NCBI GenBank assembly: GCA_030667735.1
Contig: DAOUVG010000002.1
Location: forward strand, 1-20,237
Source: Dehalococcoidales bacterium
Lineage (GTDB): Bacteria; Chloroflexota; Dehalococcoidia; Dehalococcoidales; Fen-1064
DNA: 20,237 nucleotides
Direction: 5' to 3'
A program made the position numbers and the translations under genes. Below, piece after piece: positions 1-7,510 of this stretch; the first letter of the stretch is position 1, and each line of letters opens with the position of its first letter. Below the pieces are notes generated by a model. The model had not been told where the DNA came from and ran no database searches. It saw nothing but the letters and a program-made list of their open reading frames with translations.

Positions 1-2
1 GG

Positions 3-44
3 AGTATCACCAATGTACTGGACGAATATGCTGATTTGCCGTAG
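3..44 (+). CDS. possible 3' tail of an upstream gene (partial)
   Basis: Reading from base 3 gives 13 codons ending in TAG at 42-44, with the peptide SITNVLDEYADLP. The composition is protein-like and the stop precedes the mobB promoter candidate, which fits the tail of a gene cut by the window start. The fragment is too short to name a family. Another frame (1-69) is also open but reads less like protein. This is a weak call. Confidence 0.25.
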   Translation, partial: SITNVLDEYADLP

Positions 45-65
45 ATACCGGACTTTCAGTAGAAT
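36..65 (+). promoter_or_regulatory. putative sigma70-type promoter upstream of mobB
   Basis: TTGCCG (36-41) and TAGAAT (60-65) are separated by 18 bp. Transcription would start near 72, leaving a leader of about 85 nt before the mobB ATG. Both boxes are imperfect, and the -35 box lies in the possible tail of the upstream gene. Confidence 0.3.
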
Positions 66-91
66 GTAACTGGATACTATATCCGCGAAGA

Positions 92-109
92 CCGGTCACC
101 CATGACCGG
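92..109 (+). other. 7-bp hairpin in the mobB leader
   Basis: CCGGTCA (92-98) and TGACCGG (103-109) form a perfect 7-bp stem with a CCCA loop. No T-tract follows, so it is not an ordinary intrinsic terminator. CCGC (83-86) can also pair with GCGG (140-143) next to the mobB ribosome binding site, so a larger folded leader is possible. I do not recognise a riboswitch class here. Confidence 0.3.
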
Positions 110-158
110 CAGTATCTGCCCGGTTCCCCCGGTGCATTAGCGGAGGAGAATATACAGC

Positions 159-803
159 ATGGCGTCGATTGTTTCTATCGTTGGCAAATCGAAATCGGGA
201 AAAACCACCCTCCTGGAAAAGCTGATTCCCGAACTGGAATCGCGCAGCTACCAGGTGGCCACCATCAAGCATACTCCGGAGGATGTCTCTCTCGATGAAC
301 CGGGCAAGGATAGCTGGCGTCACATGCAGGCGGGAAGCAGGGCAACCATCATCGGCTCACCCACCCGGATGACCCTCATCAAGAAGATGGCACCGGGGGT
401 GAAGCTTGAAGAGATGGCCAGCCTGTTCGGTGAGGACTACGATATTATTCTTGCCGAAGGCTTCAAGCAGGACACGGCACCCAAGATAGAGGTGCACCGT
501 CGAGAAACAGGCCCACCCCTGGAAGGGGTCGATGGCATTATTGCCATTGCTACTGACGAAGTGCTCGATACAGAAACCAGGCAGTTCTCGCTGGACGACG
601 CTGCCGGTATCGTCGACCTCCTGGAGAACGAGGTGATAAAACCGCACCAGGAGAGGGTGTCTCTCTATGTCAACGGTGCAGCGGTACCACTGAGTGTCTT
701 TCCCCGCGACCTCATTGGCGGTGTCCTGGCGGCAATGGCTTCCTGTCTGCGGGGAGTGGGCGAGATACGAAGCCTCAGGTTCTTTCTCAGGCGGGGCAGG
801 TAA
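159..803 (+). CDS. mobB: MobB-type molybdopterin-guanine dinucleotide biosynthesis GTPase with C-terminal extension
   Basis: MobB proteins are cytoplasmic P-loop GTP-binding proteins that assist attachment of guanine nucleotide to molybdopterin, as adaptors to MobA. The 214-residue product starts with a Walker A loop (GKSKSGKT, residues 9-16), followed by the family-typical TIKHT stretch (35-39) and a Walker-B-like region ending in LAEGFK (98-103). Residues from about 166 (VSLYVNGAAVPLSVF onward) form an extra C-terminal domain of about 50 residues beyond the MobB core. I recall similar tails in MobB proteins of anaerobes, but their function is unknown to me. The ATG at 159 is preceded by GGAGGAG (142-148). 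The next gene starts about 11 bp after the stop, so the two are probably co-transcribed. Family assignment is secure; the partner molybdoenzyme is not visible. Confidence 0.85.
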   Translation: MASIVSIVGKSKSGKTTLLEKLIPELESRSYQVATIKHTPEDVSLDEPGKDSWRHMQAGSRATIIGSPTRMTLIKKMAPGVKLEEMASLFGEDYDIILAEGFKQDTAPKIEVHRRETGPPLEGVDGIIAIATDEVLDTETRQFSLDDAAGIVDLLENEVIKPHQERVSLYVNGAAVPLSVFPRDLIGGVLAAMASCLRGVGEIRSLRFFLRRGR

Positions 804-814
804 AGGCAGGGTTG

Positions 815-1612
815 ATGAGCAGCATAGTCTATGGTCCGGTACCGTCCTGGCGACTTGGCAGGTCGCTGGGTATTGACATAGTCGCTACACTGGGCAAGCT
901 CTGCTCGTTCGACTGCATCTACTGTCAACTTGGTAAGACGGTCAATCCGGTGGTAAGGCGACGGGAGTTCATCAGTCTGGCGCAGTTGGCGGAAGAGCTT
1001 GACAAGCTGAGAGGGGTACCGGCAGATTACGCCACTTTCTCCGGTATGGGGGAACCGACTTTAGGCAGCAATCTCGGAGAGGCAATCGAGCTGGTACGGT
1101 CGATCCTGGAATTGCCGGTGGCCGTGCTGACCAATTCCTCGCTGATGTCGCGCCAGGATGTACGTCAGGAACTGGCCCGGGCGGACGTGGTCGTTGCCAA
1201 GCTGGATGCCCCGGACGAAGCGCTGTTCCGGCAGGTCAATCGCCCTCGTATGAGGACTACCCTGCGGGAAATCGCCGACTCAATCCGACTCTTCCGCAGC
1301 ACCTATTCGGGGAAACTGGCCCTGCAGATGATGTTCGTTGCCGCCAACAGGAACAGTGCCGTTGAGATGGCGGCGATGGCCCGGGAGATTGCGCCGGACG
1401 AGGTGCAGATAAACACACCGTTACGACCCTGCGCCGTGAGCCCGCTGTCGCCGGAGGAGATTACCGGGATAGCCCGTGAGTTCACCGGCCTTGAAGGCGC
1501 AGTTACCGTTTATGATTCACCGCGACCGGTAGTGACGCCGCTGGATGTGCAGGAAACGGAGCGACGTCGACCTTCGACATCACGAGAAGAAAGGGGAGCG
1601 CAGACAGGATGA
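815..1612 (+). CDS. radical SAM protein, COG0731-like Fe-S oxidoreductase
   Basis: The 265-residue protein opens with VYGPVPSWRLGRSLGID, the signature start of the COG0731 group (bacterial and archaeal relatives of the wybutosine enzyme TYW1). The radical SAM cluster motif CX3CX2C is at C30, C34 and C37, followed by the SAM-binding GGE-type motif SGMGEPTL. It should reductively cleave S-adenosylmethionine at a [4Fe-4S] cluster; the substrate is unknown for bacterial members. The C-terminal 25 residues are basic, polar and probably disordered. ATG at 815 is chosen; TTG at 812 is an in-frame alternative, and AGGCAGG lies at 804-810. The stop codon overlaps the next ATG (ATGA at 1609-1612), indicating translational coupling with the downstream ATPase. 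Confidence 0.85.
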   Translation: MSSIVYGPVPSWRLGRSLGIDIVATLGKLCSFDCIYCQLGKTVNPVVRRREFISLAQLAEELDKLRGVPADYATFSGMGEPTLGSNLGEAIELVRSILELPVAVLTNSSLMSRQDVRQELARADVVVAKLDAPDEALFRQVNRPRMRTTLREIADSIRLFRSTYSGKLALQMMFVAANRNSAVEMAAMAREIAPDEVQINTPLRPCAVSPLSPEEITGIAREFTGLEGAVTVYDSPRPVVTPLDVQETERRRPSTSREERGAQTG

Positions 1613-2481
1613 CGTACGAGGAGAACATTGGTGAGATGGTAATCGCCGCGGCCACGAAGATTGCGCGTATAACCACTTCCACGGAGAAGGCGGGCAGTAT
1701 AATCCTGGCTACCGGGCGTGGCGGCACCGGCAAGTCTACCTTCGTCGCTTTGCTCAGTCGATACCTGAAGTCGCCCCTGCTCCTGCTGGATATCGACCCC
1801 GACCAGAGCCTGGCGGCGATGCTCGGCGTGGACCTTGAGGCTGCCACGACGACAACCGACATCGGCCGGGAGGTCCCGATAAAGACCCTTTCCGACCTTA
1901 CCAGTGATATTGAGGACGAGGATGCCTTTACCGAGCTGGGCGGGTCGCCGGCGACGGTGAAGATACCCCTGCTGCTCCAGTGGTACACTCAGTTCCATTC
2001 CGAGCGGTTCGACCTGATATCGCTGGGGCCGAAATGGACCGAGGGCGATTACCGGTCGGCCAACTTCCTGTTCGAATTCATCATTCCCACTATCGGAGAG
2101 CAGTACGCCAGCATACTGGTCGATTCTCCCGCCGGACTGGAACACCTCAACCGGAGGGTGGTACCCAGAATCGACGACCTCTTCATCATAATCGACCCGT
2201 CGAAGAAATCGATAGCGCACATTGAGCGGGTGAAAAAAATACTGGGGCAGGTCGGCACAACCTACCGGCAGCTCTTCCTGGTGGGCAACTACGAGTTCGA
2301 CGCCGAGTCGGAAAGCTACCTTACCAGCACCGGCGAGACCTACCTGGGCAGGATGGACTACGATGCCGACCTCAAGAAATACAACCTGGTGGGCAAATCG
2401 CTCCTTGACCTGCCGGAAGACTCCCCTGCCTGTCGGTCGATGAGGCGCATTATGGCTAAAGCGGGCTACGAGGTGGGGTGA
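1609..2481 (+). CDS. CooC/MinD-like P-loop ATPase
   Basis: This 290-residue SIMIBI-class ATPase resembles CooC, the nickel-insertion ATPase of carbon monoxide dehydrogenase. Seen directly: an N-terminal extension of about 28 residues; a deviant Walker A at GRGGTGKS (36-43); LLLDIDPDQS (58-67), the switch-like stretch typical of MinD/CooC proteins; and VDSPAGLEHLNRR (171-183), which corresponds to the CooC 'EAGIEH' region. Two departures are clear. The signature lysine of the deviant Walker A is Arg37, and the only cysteine lies near the C-terminus, so the CXC nickel/zinc site of classical CooC is missing. It is translationally coupled to the radical SAM gene by an ATGA overlap. A role in cofactor or metalloenzyme maturation is inferred. 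It ends 27 bp from convergent mutL with no strong terminator between them. Confidence 0.75.
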   Translation: MTYEENIGEMVIAAATKIARITTSTEKAGSIILATGRGGTGKSTFVALLSRYLKSPLLLLDIDPDQSLAAMLGVDLEAATTTTDIGREVPIKTLSDLTSDIEDEDAFTELGGSPATVKIPLLLQWYTQFHSERFDLISLGPKWTEGDYRSANFLFEFIIPTIGEQYASILVDSPAGLEHLNRRVVPRIDDLFIIIDPSKKSIAHIERVKKILGQVGTTYRQLFLVGNYEFDAESESYLTSTGETYLGRMDYDADLKKYNLVGKSLLDLPEDSPACRSMRRIMAKAGYEVG

Positions 2482-2508
2482 GTTCCCCTCAAGATACGGC
2501 GTCCGACA

Positions 2509-4227
2509 CTATATCCGCCGGAATTCCTTTTGCAGTTGCCGCGAGCTAAGGTGGATGACGGTGGGCCGACCGTGCGGGCAGGTGCGCGGCATGGCGGCCT
2601 GTTCCAGTTGACGGATAAGCTCCCGCATCTCCTCGTCGCTGAGCGTCTGGCCGGCGCGCACTGCACTGTGGCAGGCCAGGGTAACGGCGATGTCCTCGCT
2701 CCAGTTGTCGCCACCACCCTCGATAATCGTGTCGATAAGCTCCCGCACCATAGCCGACCAGTCCTTTCCATCGAGCACCGCCGGGATTGCCCGCACCAGG
2801 TACGTGCGGTCGCCAAACGGCTCGATTGCGAAACCGAACTCTTCGAGCTGCCGGTAGCCGCTCCTCAGCACCTCGTCCTGTCGCGGGCCGACCTCAAACG
2901 GCACCGGTTCCAGGAGACCCTGAACGTCCGTCTGGCGCTGTTCCTGCTGTCGTCTGGCCTTCTCGTAGACGATACGCTCGTGGGCGGCATGCTGGTCGAT
3001 GAGGTAGAGTCCATCCGGCCCCTCGGCGATAATGTAGGTGCTATCCAGTTGCCCCAGCACCCGCAGCGCCGGCAGGGAGGCTATGGGGGTATGCGCGGTC
3101 TCCATCGGCAGTGCTGTCGCGCCCGCATCTGTCGGAACCGTGCCCCACAACTGCCGGGTCGATGCCGGCGGTGTCGTATACGTAGCCGTGGTATCTTCAA
3201 TCCTGGCCACCGGCGCCATTTCCACCAGGGTGCCGCGGACCGCCCTCTGCACAGCGGTAAAGACGGTGCGTTCGTCGCGGAACTTCACCTCCGCTTTGGA
3301 GGGATGGATATTGACATCGACCTCTCCCGGCGGTATCGCAATGTTGACAATGGCTACCGGGTGTCTGCCCGTCATCAGCATTCCCTGGTAGGCCTCCTCA
3401 ACTGCCCAGGCCAGCGACCGACTGCTTATCGAGCGACGGTTGACGAAGAAGCTCAGGTAGTCGCGATTGGCCCGACTCAGCCCGGGTGAACCGACCATGC
3501 CGGTTACCACCGGGGGTGCCGTTGCATTCCCGCCCTGCCAGGTATCGTCGCTACCCTTGATATCGAGCAGGTCGCGGGCCACCTGCAGACCGTAGACCTC
3601 GATAGCACTCTCGATGAGCTGTCCGGTCCCCGGTGTCCTGAGTACACTTCGCCCGTCGATGGCGAGGGCAAACCTGACCTCGGGGAAGGCGAGAGCACAC
3701 TCGCTGACGACACGGGCGATATGGCTGTTCTCGGTGGTGGTCGATTTCAGGAATTTGAGTCGGGCCGGTACCGAGCGAAAGAGGTCGCGCACCGTAACCG
3801 TCGTCCCCCGGGCATGACCCTCACTGCGATGCTCAACGACGGCGCCATTCTGCAGACTGACCAAATCGCCCGCCGACTCACCGGCGGCGCAGGTAACTAT
3901 CTCCACCACCGCCACGGCGGCGATGCTGGGCAGGGCCTCACCGCGGAAACCGAAGGTGATTATGGAGTCGAGGTCCTCGATAGTGCTGACCTTACTGGTC
4001 GCGTAGCGGTCGAAGGCAGTCTCGATTTCCCCCGGGGGGATGCCGCTACCGTTGTCGGTCACCCGAATCAGACTCACGCCGCCGCCCCGCGTCTCGACCG
4101 ATACCTGTGAGGCACCGGCATCGAGGGAGTTCTCCACCAGCTCCTTGACCACCGAGGCGGGACGCTCCACGACCTCACCGGCGGCAATCTTGGCGGCTAC
4201 GCTTTGCTCCAGCACTCTTATCGGCAT
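2509..4227 (-). CDS. mutL: DNA mismatch repair protein MutL with endonuclease motif
   Basis: MutL couples mismatch recognition by MutS to strand removal. The 572-residue protein has the N-terminal GHKL ATPase: KELVENSLDAGA (28-39, with Glu29 and Asn33), DNGSGI (58-63) and GFRGEAL (93-99). A linker spans about residues 335-388, followed by the C-terminal dimerisation/nuclease domain with DQHAAHERIVYE (411-422, the DQHA(X)2E(X)4E metal motif), ACHSAVRAG (518-526) and CPHGRP (550-555). It is therefore expected to be a nicking MutL, as in bacteria lacking MutH. The ATG at 4227 has a GGAG-type site about 10 nt upstream and its own promoter. mutS is not in the window. Length and motifs are complete. 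Confidence 0.96.
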   Translation of the reverse strand: MPIRVLEQSVAAKIAAGEVVERPASVVKELVENSLDAGASQVSVETRGGGVSLIRVTDNGSGIPPGEIETAFDRYATSKVSTIEDLDSIITFGFRGEALPSIAAVAVVEIVTCAAGESAGDLVSLQNGAVVEHRSEGHARGTTVTVRDLFRSVPARLKFLKSTTTENSHIARVVSECALAFPEVRFALAIDGRSVLRTPGTGQLIESAIEVYGLQVARDLLDIKGSDDTWQGGNATAPPVVTGMVGSPGLSRANRDYLSFFVNRRSISSRSLAWAVEEAYQGMLMTGRHPVAIVNIAIPPGEVDVNIHPSKAEVKFRDERTVFTAVQRAVRGTLVEMAPVARIEDTTATYTTPPASTRQLWGTVPTDAGATALPMETAHTPIASLPALRVLGQLDSTYIIAEGPDGLYLIDQHAAHERIVYEKARRQQEQRQTDVQGLLEPVPFEVGPRQDEVLRSGYRQLEEFGFAIEPFGDRTYLVRAIPAVLDGKDWSAMVRELIDTIIEGGGDNWSEDIAVTLACHSAVRAGQTLSDEEMRELIRQLEQAAMPRTCPHGRPTVIHLSSRQLQKEFRRI

Positions 4228-4253
4228 ATTTCGCCCACTCCAGTATCGGGATA

Positions 4254-4282
4254 ACCATACACGTTTCCGTGTAAATTGTCAA
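4254..4282 (-). promoter_or_regulatory. mutL promoter with internal palindromes
   Basis: On the minus strand, TTGACA (plus 4282-4277) and TATGGT (plus 4259-4254) are separated by exactly 17 bp. Transcription would start near 4247, about 20 nt before the mutL ATG. A palindrome (ACACG, 4-nt gap, CGTGT at 4259-4272) occupies the spacer. Another (GTGGT, 2-nt gap, ACCAC at 4283-4294) sits just upstream of the -35 box and reaches the stop codon of the preceding gene. These could be operator sites; no regulator is implied. Confidence 0.55.
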
Positions 4283-4293
4283 GTGGTCAACCA

Positions 4294-5085
4294 CTACGGC
4301 TTGATTGAGCGTGTCGCTATGAATATCGGCATGTAATGCGTCAGAGGGTCGTCGCCGTCCAGCAGGTCGTCTTCGCCGTAACCGTCCTCGTAGAACCCGG
4401 TCACGATAAAACCGGCGTCGATTTGCCCGCCAATCTGGTCTTCCAGGGTATGACTGAATTCAACCGGTTCTTCCTTATCGATGAGCCGCTGCTTCTCCTC
4501 TTCCGTCAGGCTCGCAAGGTCTGAATACGGTATATTGTACTTGACCTGGAGAATACCGGTGCGGTCGGCTAACTCGTAATCGAAAAGGTATACCGCCGGA
4601 TTGTTGAAACCGGCCAGCAGACTCCCGCCGGATTGCAGCACTCGAAACGTCTCCTTCCAGACTGGCCGGACATCGGGAACGAATAGATTGGACACGGGAT
4701 GGACCACCAGCCCAAAGCTCCCGTCAGGGAACATGGACAGGTCGGCCATGTCGCCCTCAACGGTGGTGATAGCAAGCGAGTCCCTGTCGGCAACCAGGCG
4801 TTCCTGTTCCAGTTGCCCGGGCGAGTTGTCGAGAACGGTCACCTCGGCTCCGGCAGCCGCCAGAATCGGCCCCTGCTGACCTCCCCCTGACGCCAGGCAC
4901 AGCACGCTTAGGCCTTCTGTTTGCGGGAACCACTGCCTCGGCACCGGTTTCGACGGCGTCAGGAATATCTCCCATTCGCCCCGCCTCGCCGCCGCCACGC
5001 TTTCACTGCTTACCGGCACGGTCCACCTGTCCCCCGACCGGACCAGTTTATCCCAGGCGGTACGGTTGTGCCCTCTGATATCCAT
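4294..5085 (-). CDS. class I SAM-dependent methyltransferase
   Basis: This 263-residue protein has a Rossmann-type methyltransferase core. Motif I is [17 protein letters not shown] (61-77), followed by [12 protein letters not shown] (81-92), whose Asp would bind the SAM ribose hydroxyls, then EGDMADL (110-116) for adenine contact, and a motif IV-like stretch [12 protein letters not shown] (124-135). The N-terminal 50 residues contain [10 protein letters not shown], common in small bacterial class I methyltransferases, and the acidic C-terminus includes a [11 protein letters not shown] run. The substrate cannot be told from sequence. The start is supported by AAGGAG four bases before the ATG. 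It lies between pcrA and mutL, but separate promoters suggest it need not share their repair role. Confidence 0.85.
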   Translation of the reverse strand: MDIRGHNRTAWDKLVRSGDRWTVPVSSESVAAARRGEWEIFLTPSKPVPRQWFPQTEGLSVLCLASGGGQQGPILAAAGAEVTVLDNSPGQLEQERLVADRDSLAITTVEGDMADLSMFPDGSFGLVVHPVSNLFVPDVRPVWKETFRVLQSGGSLLAGFNNPAVYLFDYELADRTGILQVKYNIPYSDLASLTEEEKQRLIDKEEPVEFSHTLEDQIGGQIDAGFIVTGFYEDGYGEDDLLDGDDPLTHYMPIFIATRSIKP

Positions 5086-5100
5086 ATAGCTCCTTCAGGA

Positions 5101-5146
5101 GTGACCTGCCACGGCGATTGTACCACGCACTTCCGGACCAGGTCAC
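5101..5146 (-). promoter_or_regulatory. extended -10 promoter of the methyltransferase gene, framed by an inverted repeat
   Basis: On the minus strand an extended -10 element, TGGTACAAT (plus 5125-5117), lies 18 bp from a weak -35, GTGACC (plus 5146-5141). GTGACCTG at 5101-5108 and its exact reverse complement CAGGTCAC at 5139-5146 lie 38 bp apart, centre to centre, on either side of the -10 box. A second arm pair, GACCAGG (5136-5142) and CCTGGTC (5159-5165), competes for the same bases. The promoter is plausible; the operator role is conjecture. Confidence 0.4.
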
Positions 5147-5205
5147 ATTCAGACCTCCCCTGGTCGGGCCAGCCTTCTGATGGGTTCAGGTTTTGGCGGG
5201 CAGGG

Positions 5206-7416
5206 TTAAGATACCTTCTTCAAATCGGCTAGGCTCAACAGCAGCTTCTTCACTCCCTGGTCGATAAATGCGATCACTACCTCGCTGTCGTTCCGTACCT
5301 TTTTGCAACTGACCACTACCCCTTCGCCGAACTGGGTGTGACTTACGTGGTCGCCCGCCTTCAGTTGCGGTGGTGCGGGGCTGTTGTCCGGTTCCGAAGC
5401 CGCCGGTGTATCGACCGAAGTCCGGCCCCAGGAATAGACCGCCTCGGCTACCCGGTCGGTGCCTTCCTGCCACCGGCCGGGGGACGAGGTCAGGTGACCG
5501 GGGATGTCTTCGAGGAAGCGCGACGGCTTGTTGACGTTGCTACTGCCCATCAGGGTGCGGCGGAAGGAGCGCACCAGGTACAGGCGTTGCTTCGCCCGGG
5601 TAATGCCCACGTAGCACAGTCGACGTTCTTCCTCCATCTGCGCCGGGTCGTCGAAAGACCGGACGTGCGGGAGGAGGCGTTCCTCCATGCCGACAATGAA
5701 GACCACGGGGAACTCCAGGCCCTTGGCCTGGTGCAGCGTAATCAGGGTTACCCTGTCGGTGGTCTCGTCGAGACTGTCGGTATCCGACACCAGGGCCACT
5801 CCTTCCAGGAAAGCAATCAGACCTTCCGTCGACTTCAGGTGGCGATACTCCTGGGCGACACCACGGAGCTCGAGGATGTTGTCCCAGCGTTCCTCGCCTT
5901 CGGCCCCACTCATGATATAACGCTGGTAGCCGGAGTTCTCAACGACGGTGTCGAACAACTCCACCATGTCCAGCTCCCGGCTCTTCGCGATGAGTCCTTC
6001 CAGCATCGTCCGGAAATCGGTCAGCAGACGGGCGGTACGTTGGCTAAAGGGGTGCTCGGGCCCATCGCCCTTCTCACTGGCCTCAGCGATAAGCCGCAGT
6101 GCCTCCGAAGGCGAGATACCCAGCGACCTTGCCCGGTCGGACAGTCGGGTCAGGGTCTGCTGCCCGATACCTCGGCCGGGAACGTTGATGACCCTCATCA
6201 GGCTGACGGTGTCCTTCGGGTTGTATACCAGGCGCAGGTAGGCAATGACATCCTTGACCTCGCGTCGTTCATAGAAACGGGTGCCGGCTACCAGCTTGTA
6301 GGGGGTCCCGTAACGGACAAAGGCCTCCTCGATTACTCTCGATTGGGCGTTGGTGCGGTACATCACCGCGCAGTCGCCCAGTTTCGCCTCCCTGAGGTCG
6401 ACCAGGCGCTCAACCTCGTTGACGACGAACCGGGCCTCTTCCTGCTCGGTAAAGGTCTCGACAATCCGTATCAGCTCACCGGCCTCGTTGTCCGTCCACA
6501 GGTTCTTCTGCTTGCGCAGTTCGTTGGCCGAGATTACCGATGAAGCAGTGTCCAGTATTGTCCGGGTCGAGCGGTAGTTCTGTTCCAGAAGCACCAGCTT
6601 GGCATCGGGGTAGTCGTTCTCAAAACTGAGGATATTACGCAGGTCGGCGGAGCGCCAGGAGTATATCGACTGGTCGGGGTCGCCAACAACGCAGATGTTG
6701 CGGTGCTTCGCTCCGAGTTGTCTGACCAGCTCATACTGGACCAGATTGGTGTCCTGGAACTCGTCCACCAGAAGGTGAAGGTATCGTGACTGGTACCGGG
6801 AGAGGGTCTCCGGGCTTTTTCGGAAGAGCTGTACCGTCTTCATCAGCAGGTCGTCGAAATCAAGCGCATTACTCTCGGTGAGTAGCTGCTGGTATCGCTC
6901 GTAACAGCGGGAGACAATCTCCTCGAAGTAGCTGTGTCCCTGCCGAACGTAGTCGGCGGGTGTCAGCAGGTGGCTCTTGGCCCGGGATATGGCCGTGGCC
7001 ACCGCCTGCGGGGCGTACTGCTTGGGGTCGATGCCGACCTCGGGCATGGCCCGCTTAAGCAGGCTCTGCTGGTCGCCGGCATCGTAGATAACGTAACCCG
7101 GGTTAATGTCGAGGGCCCTGCCATCCTGCCGGAGGATACGGGCGCAGATGGCGTGGAAGGTACCCAGCGTCAGTTCCCCGGCCGAGCCGCTGACCAGTTC
7201 GTAGAGCCTGTTCTCCATCTCCCGGGCGGCCTTGTTGGTGAAGGTGACTGCCATGATATGGCGGGGGTTGACGCCGCAGACGGTGATGAGGTAGGCCACA
7301 CGGTGGGTGATAACGCGGGTCTTGCCGCTGCCGGGCCCGGCCAGGATCAGTACCGGTCCGCTGATTGCCTCTGCCGCTTCTCTCTGTGCCGGGTTAAGCT
7401 CCGCCAGTATATCCAT
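5206..7416 (-). CDS. pcrA: ATP-dependent DNA helicase PcrA/UvrD
   Basis: This is a superfamily 1A 3'-5' DNA helicase acting in nucleotide excision repair, in clearing recombinase filaments and at transcription-replication conflicts. The 736-residue protein begins with the Q-motif region LNPAQREA (7-14) and Walker A GPGSGKT (27-33). DEFQDTN (motif II), VVGDPDQSIYSWRSAD (motif III) and LHQAKGLEFPVVF (motif V region) follow in order. The C-terminal ~50 residues (from LKAGDHVSHTQFGEGVV) form the Tudor-like domain that in PcrA binds RNA polymerase. The ATG at 7416 gives the canonical PcrA start, yet no ribosome binding site precedes it; see the promoter entry. Its length is typical of PcrA, and all core motifs are present. 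Confidence 0.96.
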   Translation of the reverse strand: MDILAELNPAQREAAEAISGPVLILAGPGSGKTRVITHRVAYLITVCGVNPRHIMAVTFTNKAAREMENRLYELVSGSAGELTLGTFHAICARILRQDGRALDINPGYVIYDAGDQQSLLKRAMPEVGIDPKQYAPQAVATAISRAKSHLLTPADYVRQGHSYFEEIVSRCYERYQQLLTESNALDFDDLLMKTVQLFRKSPETLSRYQSRYLHLLVDEFQDTNLVQYELVRQLGAKHRNICVVGDPDQSIYSWRSADLRNILSFENDYPDAKLVLLEQNYRSTRTILDTASSVISANELRKQKNLWTDNEAGELIRIVETFTEQEEARFVVNEVERLVDLREAKLGDCAVMYRTNAQSRVIEEAFVRYGTPYKLVAGTRFYERREVKDVIAYLRLVYNPKDTVSLMRVINVPGRGIGQQTLTRLSDRARSLGISPSEALRLIAEASEKGDGPEHPFSQRTARLLTDFRTMLEGLIAKSRELDMVELFDTVVENSGYQRYIMSGAEGEERWDNILELRGVAQEYRHLKSTEGLIAFLEGVALVSDTDSLDETTDRVTLITLHQAKGLEFPVVFIVGMEERLLPHVRSFDDPAQMEEERRLCYVGITRAKQRLYLVRSFRRTLMGSSNVNKPSRFLEDIPGHLTSSPGRWQEGTDRVAEAVYSWGRTSVDTPAASEPDNSPAPPQLKAGDHVSHTQFGEGVVVSCKKVRNDSEVVIAFIDQGVKKLLLSLADLKKVS

Positions 7417-7424
7417 GTACTATC

Positions 7425-7433
7425 ATTATAGCA
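7425..7433 (-). promoter_or_regulatory. extended -10 promoter of pcrA, implying a leaderless mRNA
   Basis: On the minus strand TGCTATAAT (plus 7433-7425) is a consensus extended -10 element. The first transcribed base should fall near 7418, only one or two bases before the pcrA ATG at 7416. The bases between (GATAGTAC) contain no Shine-Dalgarno sequence. No good -35 box is present, as usual for extended -10 promoters. Confidence 0.5.
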
Positions 7434-7477
7434 CTGGTTGTTACCTGGCTGGTATTAAATTACCGTGAGAAGAACTG

Positions 7478-7506
7478 TTGACACACAAGCGGGATTGTTT
7501 CATAAT
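7478..7506 (+). promoter_or_regulatory. ars operon promoter
   Basis: A perfect -35 box TTGACA (7478-7483) is followed after 17 bp by CATAAT (7501-7506). Transcription should start near 7513, inside the palindromic operator that follows. This is the best-scoring promoter by eye in the window and is back-to-back with the pcrA promoter. Confidence 0.75.
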
Positions 7507-7510
7507 GTAG

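Noticed and set aside
1..158. Molybdenum-cofactor riboswitch upstream of mobB
   Set aside because: The hairpin and spacing do not match the conserved core I remember; kept only as an unassigned structured leader.
2475..2488. GGGG/CCCC dyad between convergent cooC-like and mutL genes as a terminator
   Set aside because: Only 4 bp, no T-tract on either strand; too weak to call.
2530..3489. 319-codon open frame antisense to mutL
   Set aside because: Mirror of the GC-rich codon pattern of a complete MutL with all motifs; no recognisable motifs of its own.
5338..6543. 401-codon open frame antisense to pcrA
   Set aside because: Shadow of a complete helicase gene; no ribosome binding site or motif.
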